Shown here one piece after another: positions 26,984 to 34,560 of a DNA stretch of 64,000 bases (positions within the stretch are counted from its first letter, which is position 1; each line of letters begins with the position of its first letter). This stretch comes from Defluviitaleaceae bacterium (lineage in GTDB: Bacteria; Bacillota; Clostridia; Lachnospirales; WQUN01). Location of the stretch: positions 1 through 64,000 of the forward strand of contig WRDO01000004.1 in assembly GCA_009779755.1 (NCBI GenBank), given 5' to 3'. The notes below the pieces were generated by a model. The model was given only the letters and a program-made list of their open reading frames with translations, was not told the origin of the DNA and ran no database searches. The translations under genes and the position numbers were made by a program.

Positions 26984-27187
26984 CTACCTCCCGTCAAAAT
27001 TGTAGCGCGCTTCGGCTACTTTGTCAGGTGCGAAGCAGGATATTTTTTTATGTATCTCATCCCGTGCAAATTCGTACATTGCTTTTGTAATCAGCTTTGC
27101 CGCATAGGCTTTTTCATTAGCGTACTGTTGCCAATGTGCAAAAACGAGGTCGTTTGTTTCGCACGAAGGTATGGTAATTTTAACCAT
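26984..27187 (-). CDS. Small protein next to the recombinase (SHOCT-like)
   Basis: 67 residues from ATG 27187, with AGAGGTGG upstream; the frame could start at 27229 but that has no good site. It ends nine bases before the recombinase ATG, so both share a transcript. The middle, NEKAYAAKLITKAMYEFARDEIHKKI, has the short two-helix look of SHOCT-type motifs. Other elements keep a small directionality factor near the recombinase; this gene is a candidate for that by position only. Confidence 0.65.
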   Translation of the reverse strand: MVKITIPSCETNDLVFAHWQQYANEKAYAAKLITKAMYEFARDEIHKKISCFAPDKVAEARYNFDGR

Positions 27188-27332
27188 AGTACCACCTCTG
27201 AATATGTTTATGCTTGGCTCATTTTTCATAGCACCAATGGTTTTGTCGCTTTTTAGTATGAATCATCTCCTTTGCTTAACGCCCGCTGTTACCAACGGTC
27301 ACGCTTGCCCGTTTAGATTTTTTAGGCAATAA

Positions 27333-27374
27333 AAAACCACCTTTCATAGCGATTTTTCGCTGAGCGGTGGTTTT
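27333..27374 (-). terminator. Terminator or attenuator hairpin before the recombinase operon
   Basis: AAAACCACC and GGTGGTTTT arms with an inner AGCGA/TCGCT stem. On the minus strand six T follow, so it should stop leftward transcripts coming from the HipA-like operon or from a promoter near 27495. Confidence 0.75.
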
Positions 27375-27509
27375 GTTGTTTCTTTGAATTTAAACTGCAT
27401 ACAGTGTTTGTGGGTGTCCTTGGTTTTTGTAAACGGTTGGCTCGCCTGCCAATCTTCCACAAATACATTCTAACACGGTAAAAACGAGAAAAATTATAAT
27501 GTTTCGGGC

Positions 27510-27540
27510 AAAACTTAGAATATCTTAGGTAAAACTTAGA
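27510..27540. repeat. Helically phased CTTAG iterons
   Basis: AAAACTTAGA occurs at 27510-27519 and 27531-27540, exactly 21 bp apart; a third CTTAG lies between them (27524-27528). Spacing of 10 and 11 bp puts all three on one face of the helix, as in protein-binding iterons. Confidence 0.6.
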
Positions 27541-27649
27541 AAATTTGATTATAAAAATATATAATACAAATTATAAGTTTATAATCGTCTGTCTATGTTA
27601 TATAAATATAAATTTTTGTTTACCATGTTTTCTATATCAATAAAAATCT

Positions 27650-28282
27650 TTACTTATTTAATTCATAAAGCAGATTCCCACGAATTTTTCCAAATACATC
27701 ACTTGCGACCGAAACTAAATCTTCAAACGTAAATCCTTCCTCAAGTTCTACATGATGATGTACTTTTATATGCTCCACAATAACACGCCGAATCTCAATA
27801 TTTATATTTCTTGTCGGTTCGTTAACTCCTCCCCAATCGTGGTACGGAGATAGATGGATAAATGCGCATCCAATATCATAAATCGGGGTTGCCCAATCCA
27901 AAAGCAACTGCCCCGTCAAGTATTGAACCATTGTACGGTCAGAAATTAAATCTTTTTCACCACGCCATCTCTGTCCTTTCATAAATTGTTGTAATAACTG
28001 TTTTTTTATTGGTTCACTTTGAACCTTGAAATAGCAAAGTCGAAACAACGAATCCAACTCCATGCGAATTATAGACCCAACGAGTGAATAGATGCGTTCA
28101 TTTAGCAACCATTGAAGTGCTTTTTCATTTTCGTCAGAACGCTTCTTTATAGCTTCATAAAACGATTTTGTCATGTTCATATACCCTACTCCACCACCAA
28201 ATAAAGATGAATCTTTTATTCCAACCAATTTCGCAACTTGTTTCCATTTCGCTTCATTGCTTTCTTTATATGTATCGTTCAC
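27650..28282 (-). CDS. Hypothetical protein downstream of HipA-like gene
   Basis: 210 residues from GTG 28282, 21 bases after the HipA-like stop. Mostly helical, with MTKSFYEAIKKRSDENEKALQWLLNERIYSLVGSIIRMELDSLFRLCYF and a conserved-looking FIHLSPYHDW. It vaguely recalls helical proteins of the DUF5677/Abi type, but I cannot place it. The operon with a HipA-like kinase suggests a defence or toxin-related role (inference). Confidence 0.7.
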   Translation of the reverse strand: MNDTYKESNEAKWKQVAKLVGIKDSSLFGGGVGYMNMTKSFYEAIKKRSDENEKALQWLLNERIYSLVGSIIRMELDSLFRLCYFKVQSEPIKKQLLQQFMKGQRWRGEKDLISDRTMVQYLTGQLLLDWATPIYDIGCAFIHLSPYHDWGGVNEPTRNINIEIRRVIVEHIKVHHHVELEEGFTFEDLVSVASDVFGKIRGNLLYELNK

Positions 28283-28303
28283 AAGGCCCTATTTCACGCA
28301 TTC

Positions 28304-29359
28304 TTATTTTAACAATTCCTTGATTCGTGCTTGAAATTCCACAAATCGTTCTTTTGGAATATATTTTTTTATTTCACCGAAATCCACATTATTTATTTTA
28401 TTTACAATATCATCATGATTCTTGATAAACCGCTTTGACCAATCATCAAGCGTTAGTAGTGAGCTTCTCCCTTTTGTTGCGTGGCTAACACCCATAAAAT
28501 GTTCGTTGAACGCAATATTGTGGTCGTAGCATGGCGCAAGGGATATAAATTCAAAGGTCTTTGCATCGTACAACACGCCTGTGTTCTCATCGTGCATATC
28601 GGGGTTGCCAATTAGATAATTAAAAATGTACATACGCTCGATTTGTTCGGTTATATCTTTTCTACCCATTTTTACAAATTCATTATAAATCTCGTCGTCG
28701 GTATCAAAATACCGTTTCAATTCTGCCGCATGAACAAGTGATACTTCATCATTAGTAAACAATTCGATATTCACAAAATCGCCATCCAGTTCACATTTTG
28801 CAACAGATATACCGATTTGCTTACCGAACAAGTACGCAGGGTATTCCAACACTGCATCTTCACGCAATTTCACAAGATTTTTACCTATTATAGCTTTGGT
28901 AAAAAAGCCTTTTGTGGTAAATAAAGAGGTATGCCCTTTGAGCAATTCAACGGGATTGTCCATTTTGCCTGTAAGAGCATAAAGGCTTAATTCACGGCTT
29001 TTATCACGCAATGAATTTAATTCACTCCATGTATGATTCGTGTCCGATGTTTTAATCCAAAAGTTGTCCGTAAACGAAATCCCCGAACTGTCTTTTATCA
29101 TTTTATCACGGTCACGCCCGACTTTTCGCGCGATATACACCATATTCATATAGGTACGCTGTGCGTTGTCAATGCGGTTTGTTATCCATTCAAAGGCATC
29201 AACAGGACGGATGGGGTTAAGGTTCCTGAATGCAAAGGGCAGATATTTTGATTCATAAACCGTAACCGTATCTGCTTTTCTATCAAATAACACCACAGGC
29301 GTTTCTTCATACATTATGGTATATTTCGATACTTTTCCGTTGCCGTTATTTTCTACCAT
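28304..29359 (-). CDS. HipA-like kinase-fold protein
   Basis: 351 residues, ribosome site AAGGAGAG. The C-terminal half has IFNYLIGNPDMHDENTG (the N-x-D-x-H-x-x-N catalytic loop of HipA) and LAPCYDHN (metal-binding Asp), and ends in a helical bundle. The N-terminal part is unlike HipA of E. coli and no HipB-type repressor gene is adjacent. HipA proteins phosphorylate targets such as Glu-tRNA synthetase and cause growth arrest. Here it is probably cargo of the mobile element. Confidence 0.75.
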   Translation of the reverse strand: MVENNGNGKVSKYTIMYEETPVVLFDRKADTVTVYESKYLPFAFRNLNPIRPVDAFEWITNRIDNAQRTYMNMVYIARKVGRDRDKMIKDSSGISFTDNFWIKTSDTNHTWSELNSLRDKSRELSLYALTGKMDNPVELLKGHTSLFTTKGFFTKAIIGKNLVKLREDAVLEYPAYLFGKQIGISVAKCELDGDFVNIELFTNDEVSLVHAAELKRYFDTDDEIYNEFVKMGRKDITEQIERMYIFNYLIGNPDMHDENTGVLYDAKTFEFISLAPCYDHNIAFNEHFMGVSHATKGRSSLLTLDDWSKRFIKNHDDIVNKINNVDFGEIKKYIPKERFVEFQARIKELLK

Positions 29360-29398
29360 TGGCGTACTCTCCTTATTTTCATATCATCAACAATGCGC

Positions 29399-29703
29399 TT
29401 ATACCCTATAATACATTTGACTTTTGCTTTTTGGCTTATTTGGGTTTGTCATTTTAACAAGACCAAGATTTAACATGGGCTTAATTACTGTAGAGCGAAA
29501 ATGTTCATCGGATTTTATACCGCAAAAATCTTTCTGTTCCAATTTTCCGCGAAGATGCGGTCTTTTTCAATAATGATTCGTGCCATATATCCTCGGCTAT
29601 ATTCCCTATGAACAAGAACATTGCTCACAAGTTCACGCGCAATCCATGAACACACACTAACACGTTGATTATCCACAAGGAAGAATCGGTTTAAAATAAT
29701 TTT
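29399..29703 (-). pseudogene. Remnant of an AlbA/AAA_4-type putative regulator
   Basis: Two reading frames on the minus strand give parts of one known protein type (COG2865). The first reads WIARELVSNVLVHREYSRGYMARIIIEKDRIFAENWNR; after a frameshift near 29518 comes KSDEHFRSTVIKPMLNLGLVKMTNPNKPKSKSQMYY, a winged-helix end. The front of the gene is missing and the piece ends against the fucosidase stop. So the gene was truncated where the recombinase module meets the glycan locus. Confidence 0.75.
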
Positions 29704-29706
29704 TCA

Positions 29707-31026
29707 TCATACAACCCGAAAACCCAGCGGGAAATGGTCGGGTGTAATATTTTTGAAGGATACCGCCAAATCCTGATCTTGCGCGGCAAAACTTAATTTT
29801 TTCCCATCCATGGATTGCATGGAATCGGCTTTACCACCCAACCCCTTAACGATTATTGTACTGTCCCCGGCGGGAACGTTGTCTAAAAAGACAAATAACG
29901 CTTTTTCTTTTTTCGTAAAATATATATCAACACCATTTTCTGTTTTTTCGTGTTGACGTTCATAGGGGCGCGTACCGTAGATTCCATCCCCGTGTGCGTC
30001 TAACCATTCCCCCAGGGCGAGCAATCGGCTTTCTTGCTCCTTTGGTATCGTTCCGTCCGCCTTCGGGCCAATGTTGATGAGCAGGTTCCCGTTTTTTGCT
30101 ACCGTATCTAATAATAATGAAACCAATTTATGATGGGAAAGCAAATGTGTTTCGTTTTCCTGAGCGTTGTAGCCAAAGGAAAGTCCTATGCCCCGCGTAT
30201 TTTCCCACTTATTTTTATAATCGCTTTCCCCGGCTTGATACTCCCTAAGGGTATAATCCTGCCACAGGCCGCTCCAGCGGTCGTTCACCAACCCCCCGGG
30301 GACGGCATTGTAATAATACGCAAACAGTTTTATCAAATCATCGCGGCCTTTTTCCGGCCATCCGATATCGTTCCATAATATATCCGGTTTAAACAGGTTT
30401 ACCAATTCCATGAATTGGTTGTAAGCATAATCGGCGTAAGCGTAGGTACAATTTTCGTGAGCGTTTGTGTCATTGTCTTTGGTTATGGGCGAATAAGTGA
30501 AGCGCCAGTCAAGCAAACCGGAATAATAAACGCCAAAGCGGATACCTTCTTCACGCACGGCCGCTGCCAGTTCGCCCACGATATCGCGTTTGGGCCCTTG
30601 CCGCATGGTGGTGTAATCCGTAAAACGGCTGTTCCACAAACAAAGTCCGTCGTGGTGTTTGGTGACGGGGACGATGTATTTTGCCCCTATTTTTTTTAAC
30701 AACGCGGCCCATGCCTTGGGGTCCCACTTTTCCGCTTTCCACATATCAAGAAAGCCTTCATACGGAAAGTCCGTGCCGTAGGTTTCCGCGTGGTGTTCAT
30801 AAGTGGGACTGCCCTTAATCCGCAGTGAGTTCATGTACCATTCGGCATAGGGGTTGTTCTTCAGCCAATCAAAACCGGCCGGCGCGCCTCCCAGTTCGTA
30901 GTTGGGCGTGGCCCAAGCCGGGACGGAATACATCCCCCAATGAATAAAAATACCGAGTTTCGCGTCTTCAAACCACGCAGGCACAGTATGCTTTGAAATG
31001 GATTCCAACGTCGTTTTATAATACAT
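29707..31026 (-). CDS. GH29 alpha-L-fucosidase
   Basis: 439 residues from ATG 31026; ATG 31032 sits directly on the GGAGG and is less likely. Family motifs: KLGIFIHWGMYSVPAW, KYIVPVTKHHDGLCLW, RDIVGELA, GVYYSGLLDW and ILWNDIGWP with the nucleophile Asp. NGNLLINIGPKADGTIP is also typical. No signal peptide, so it acts inside the cell and releases L-fucose from imported oligosaccharides. Overlaps the upstream GH38 gene by 11 bases. Confidence 0.93.
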   Translation of the reverse strand: MYYKTTLESISKHTVPAWFEDAKLGIFIHWGMYSVPAWATPNYELGGAPAGFDWLKNNPYAEWYMNSLRIKGSPTYEHHAETYGTDFPYEGFLDMWKAEKWDPKAWAALLKKIGAKYIVPVTKHHDGLCLWNSRFTDYTTMRQGPKRDIVGELAAAVREEGIRFGVYYSGLLDWRFTYSPITKDNDTNAHENCTYAYADYAYNQFMELVNLFKPDILWNDIGWPEKGRDDLIKLFAYYYNAVPGGLVNDRWSGLWQDYTLREYQAGESDYKNKWENTRGIGLSFGYNAQENETHLLSHHKLVSLLLDTVAKNGNLLINIGPKADGTIPKEQESRLLALGEWLDAHGDGIYGTRPYERQHEKTENGVDIYFTKKEKALFVFLDNVPAGDSTIIVKGLGGKADSMQSMDGKKLSFAAQDQDLAVSFKNITPDHFPLGFRVV

Positions 31027-33502
31027 ATTCATCCTCCATCATCCCAACCATTTTACAATCGGTTGCCGTTATACGATATGTGCCTACTTCAAAGGCATTT
31101 AACGTTACTTGCTGTGTTACGTTAAGGGGTGAACATCGGATTACACATACGGCGGTTTTTTCCGCGTGGTTAAAAAGCCGCAATATATATCCGTTGCCGT
31201 CTTCCGCCATTTTCAATGCGGTAGCTTCAACGGATGGGTCTCCCGAAATTTCCATCGCGTTGGTAACGGGCGTTATGTCGCCCTTGGGAGAAAACGATAA
31301 GCAATACGGCGGTTGGTTTAACAAAACCGCGTCTGACAGGGTTTTATCCCGTAAACAATCCATAACATTACCCGTTATCCGAAAGCCGTATACCCGTTCG
31401 CCTTGGTCGATATAAGGCGAAAAACGGTCTTGCGGCATGGTTTCCCTTCCCTCCATTTGCAGCGCCGTGTATGCGGGGGAACGCAGCAAAGTCAGGTATA
31501 ATATGCCGTTCATCCAAGAAGAGCCATATATGCCGCTGTTTGCGACGGAAAACCCTTTTTCGCTGTTTTCAACCGATATATACCTTTGGGAAACGTTTTC
31601 ACGGCCGTTGTCGGGCATAACCTCCCGCCCGAAAGCGACTTCCCCGCTGCACACAGCATTGCTGAAAACCGTTGGGAGTTTAAGTTTTAACATTTTTTTC
31701 TTTTCCGCGTTTTGCAAACGTACCTCCACATCAAAGGTTGTACCTTCCTTCGGCAGCAGGTACCGCATCACGGCAAATGAATGGTTGCAACCGAAAACGG
31801 ATTCTACAACGGTTCGAACGTCACCGTCCTCGATAACCCGCACGGAGGGAATGTATTCATTATCAATTCCCGAAAAAGCGGAGCCATTTTCGGGCGATAA
31901 CAACGTAAAGACACCGACTTGTTTACGCGTTTCAATCGAGCTCATGCCCCAAGGGTCCTCCGTATCCGTAAACACGCCGATTTCAAAGGCGTTTTCCTTC
32001 CATAATGAACTTCCGTCAACAACAAACCGATCGACCCAACCCGTTTGTGCGTTTATCGCCAATTCCATCCACCCGTTATTAAAAATAAGGAAACCGTCCG
32101 TTTCTTTTAGTTTTACTTTTGGTTTTTCGGGCAGCGTTTCCAATTTGCATGAAAAGAAACCTACGGAGGCGGGGGAAAGGGAAGCGCGAAAAATTACCCG
32201 CTTGCGCCATTGGAAGGGAGCATGGCTTGATTCCTTTTCTATTTGGGTAGGAAGGGCGCGGCCGTTATGGTACACCGTTGCGTTTACAAAAACCGGGTCA
32301 AGGTTAAAATCCGGCAAATTAAATTCGCAGCTTATTATACCTTCAACCGTACGGGGATGTGGGTTGTATACGATTATGGGAATTTCGTTCTTCGCTACAG
32401 GGGGTAAACATTCCGCCAGTTTATAAAAAGCCCGCGTACGTACGCGGGATAAAATTTCCAACCCGTGATACATCCCCCGAATCGCACTTTCCTCTACAGC
32501 CTCTATTGAAGTACCCGGCAAGGTATCATGAAATTGCGCGGTCATCATATCAACCAAAACGTCATCCAGTTCTTGTTTCGGGTAATCCATTCCCAACAAA
32601 TGGGCATGGACGCACATCTTTTCCGTCATAAAGAAATTATTTTCCAAGCGGCGATACAATTGCTTTATTTTGATTTGGCTGGTGTAGCATCCCGGAAAAC
32701 GCGGATTCAAATCGCCCCGATGTTCGGGCAAGCCCCCTTTTTCTTTTAATTCCTTGAAATATTGTTCCAACGTGGAATGGACGATAACGTCTCCTTTGGC
32801 GGCGGCTTCCGCCATCAGGGTTTTTATGTTTTCCAAATCAATGCGAGATGGTCCGCCCCCATGGTTGCCTACCCCCCATAAACATATGCCCAAGCCGTTG
32901 TCCGGCGTATCGTTCCAAACCTCGTTTATTTTACGGGTTGCGTTACCCAACTGCGAATTGTATCCGTTTAACACACGCCGTGCCATGATTTTACTGCCGT
33001 CATAACCTACCCAAATAAATGCCTCCGCAGGAAGCGGGCAAGCCGCCGGGTCATCGGGACGCCAGCATATATAACTATCGTAACCGGATTTTGACAGGAT
33101 TTGCACCAACCCGCGGGAATGGCCGAATGAATCGAAGTTCATGGCTGTGGTAGGGATAACGCCGAAATGTTCTTTAAAATATTTCCTGCCGAACAATGCC
33201 TGCCGTATAAACGCTTCACCGCAAGGCATGTTGCAATCGGGTTGGTTAAACCAACCACCCATGATATGCCACCTCCCTTCAGCCACCAACCGCTGGATTT
33301 TACAAAACAGCGTCGGCTCGTATTCGGAAACCCACCGATACAACTGCGCTTCGTTGTGACAGAAGACATAGCCTTCATATTCCTCGCAAAAAATCGCCGC
33401 TTGCCGGTAAGTGGAAATCGCTTCGGCAGCCCCTTCCTCCCATTCCCATTGCCAAACCGGGTCGATATGGGCATTCGAAATTAAATGAATTTTTTTATTC
33501 AT
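31016..33502 (-). CDS. GH38 alpha-mannosidase-like enzyme (828 aa)
   Basis: 828 residues. HLISNAHIDPVWQW carries the zinc His and Asp; MNFDSFGHSRGL has the nucleophile Asp; HDTLPGTSIEAVEES is the late zinc region. A long beta-rich C-terminal part follows. GH38 enzymes cut alpha-mannosides; this shorter type may be an exo-enzyme with broad linkage range. No signal peptide. First gene of a leftward operon with the fucosidase, from a promoter that shares an operator with the opposite URO-D-like gene. Confidence 0.9.
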   Translation of the reverse strand: MNKKIHLISNAHIDPVWQWEWEEGAAEAISTYRQAAIFCEEYEGYVFCHNEAQLYRWVSEYEPTLFCKIQRLVAEGRWHIMGGWFNQPDCNMPCGEAFIRQALFGRKYFKEHFGVIPTTAMNFDSFGHSRGLVQILSKSGYDSYICWRPDDPAACPLPAEAFIWVGYDGSKIMARRVLNGYNSQLGNATRKINEVWNDTPDNGLGICLWGVGNHGGGPSRIDLENIKTLMAEAAAKGDVIVHSTLEQYFKELKEKGGLPEHRGDLNPRFPGCYTSQIKIKQLYRRLENNFFMTEKMCVHAHLLGMDYPKQELDDVLVDMMTAQFHDTLPGTSIEAVEESAIRGMYHGLEILSRVRTRAFYKLAECLPPVAKNEIPIIVYNPHPRTVEGIISCEFNLPDFNLDPVFVNATVYHNGRALPTQIEKESSHAPFQWRKRVIFRASLSPASVGFFSCKLETLPEKPKVKLKETDGFLIFNNGWMELAINAQTGWVDRFVVDGSSLWKENAFEIGVFTDTEDPWGMSSIETRKQVGVFTLLSPENGSAFSGIDNEYIPSVRVIEDGDVRTVVESVFGCNHSFAVMRYLLPKEGTTFDVEVRLQNAEKKKMLKLKLPTVFSNAVCSGEVAFGREVMPDNGRENVSQRYISVENSEKGFSVANSGIYGSSWMNGILYLTLLRSPAYTALQMEGRETMPQDRFSPYIDQGERVYGFRITGNVMDCLRDKTLSDAVLLNQPPYCLSFSPKGDITPVTNAMEISGDPSVEATALKMAEDGNGYILRLFNHAEKTAVCVIRCSPLNVTQQVTLNAFEVGTYRITATDCKMVGMMEDEYVL

Positions 33503-33522
33503 CGTAATCCCCCGTCATTATT

Positions 33523-33550
33523 TTGTAATGCAATTGTAATATGATACAAT
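33523..33550 (+). promoter_or_regulatory. Candidate promoter of the URO-D-like gene
   Basis: TTGTAA (33523-33528), 16 bp, TACAAT (33545-33550). Confidence 0.5.
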
Positions 33551-33551
33551 T
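33532..33551. promoter_or_regulatory. Palindromic operator between divergent glycan genes
   Basis: AATTGTA and TACAATT form a perfect 7-bp inverted repeat with a 6-bp centre. It covers both opposed -10 boxes, so a dimeric regulator bound here would block both genes. Confidence 0.65.
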
Positions 33552-33561
33552 AAACAGGCAA
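33533..33561 (-). promoter_or_regulatory. Candidate promoter of the GH38-fucosidase operon
   Basis: TTGCCT (33556-33561), 17 bp, TACAAT (33533-33538) on the minus strand. Confidence 0.55.
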
Positions 33562-33590
33562 GTAATACCAATTATGAAGGGGAAAAAACA

Positions 33591-34559
33591 GTGACGAATC
33601 GGGAGCACTTTAAAACAATATTGGAACGACGGAGCGACCGTTGCGGTTTTTGGCACGGAATGCCCCACGAAGAAAGCAAAACGGCCCTATATTCCTATTT
33701 TAACGTTAAGAATAACGAAGAATTGGGTCAAAAATTGAACGATACCTTTGATTGGATATGCGTTGATTTATATAAAGATGCCTTTGACCTAAGCCAAGGC
33801 AGCGCTTTCATACATTGCGAGGATGCCAAAGAAGTCGAACGCTTCCCTTGGCCGGACATTAAATATTGTTGTTTCGACGGCGCGGAGAAGGCCGTAAATG
33901 CGTCCCTTGCCCGCGGGAAAGCAATACTTTCCGGTTCATGGGGACATTTTTTTCATATCTTAGCGGGTTACTTCGGTATGGAGAATTATTTTATTAAAAT
34001 GCATACCGACCCTGATGTGGTGTTGGCAGTTACGGAACATGTGGCAAACTTTTTCTTGCAAGTAAATGAACGATGGTTCGATATAATAGGCGACCGTATG
34101 GATGCTCTCTTTTTTGGAAACGACTTCGGCAGCCAATTGGATTTATTAATATCTCCTCAAATGTTTGATAAGTTCGTAATGCCGTACTTTCGGCGGTTTA
34201 CCCAACAAGCAAAAAACCGCGGGTACAAAGTGGTTTTGCATTCATGCGGCGCAATCGACAAAGTAATCCCCCGTTTGATTGATGCCGGGGTTGACGCTTT
34301 GCACCCCATCCAAGCCAAAGCACGCGGTATGGACGCCGAAAGCCTTGCAAAAAAATACAACGGGAAAATCGTTTTTATCGGCGGCGTTGACACGCAGGAA
34401 TTGCTACCTTTCAAGTCACCCCTCGAAGTACGTGAGGAGGTGAAGCGGATAAAGGATTTATTCGGCCCCAATTTTATCGTTTCACCCAGCCATGAGGCGC
34501 TGTTACCCAATGTACCGCCGGAAAATATTGAGGCTATGGCGGATGAGGCGTTTAAATAA
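33591..34559 (+). CDS. Uroporphyrinogen decarboxylase-superfamily protein
   Basis: 322 residues from GTG 33591 (AAGGGG upstream). The C-terminal half is clear URO-D fold: VVLHSCGAIDKVIPRLIDAGVDALHPIQ, KIVFIGGVDTQELL, and the end SPSHEALLPNVPPENIEAM. H-S-C matches the H-x-C of zinc methyltransferases (MtaA group), but the matching later cysteine is not seen. Such proteins are common in sugar loci of Clostridia and are not heme enzymes there. Real reaction unknown. Its stop is one base from the convergent GH38 stop. Confidence 0.85.
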   Translation: MTNREHFKTILERRSDRCGFWHGMPHEESKTALYSYFNVKNNEELGQKLNDTFDWICVDLYKDAFDLSQGSAFIHCEDAKEVERFPWPDIKYCCFDGAEKAVNASLARGKAILSGSWGHFFHILAGYFGMENYFIKMHTDPDVVLAVTEHVANFFLQVNERWFDIIGDRMDALFFGNDFGSQLDLLISPQMFDKFVMPYFRRFTQQAKNRGYKVVLHSCGAIDKVIPRLIDAGVDALHPIQAKARGMDAESLAKKYNGKIVFIGGVDTQELLPFKSPLEVREEVKRIKDLFGPNFIVSPSHEALLPNVPPENIEAMADEAFK

Positions 34560-34560
34560 A

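Larger units (their letters stand above)
27188..27649. other. Regulatory-looking gap upstream of the recombinase genes
   Basis: About 460 bases without a confident gene. It contains, from right to left on the minus strand: three CTTAG/CTAAG iterons (27514-27539), a TATAAT (minus, 27494-27499 area), a 48-codon open frame (27322-27468) without ribosome site, and a strong hairpin (27333-27374). Confidence 0.6.

Noticed and set aside
27322-27468. 48-codon minus-strand frame crossing the hairpin
   Set aside because: No ribosome site and no family; kept only as part of the leader idea, not called as a gene.
31437-32426. 329-codon open frame on the plus strand
   Set aside because: Antisense to the GH38 gene; low-complexity serine-rich translation typical of a shadow frame.
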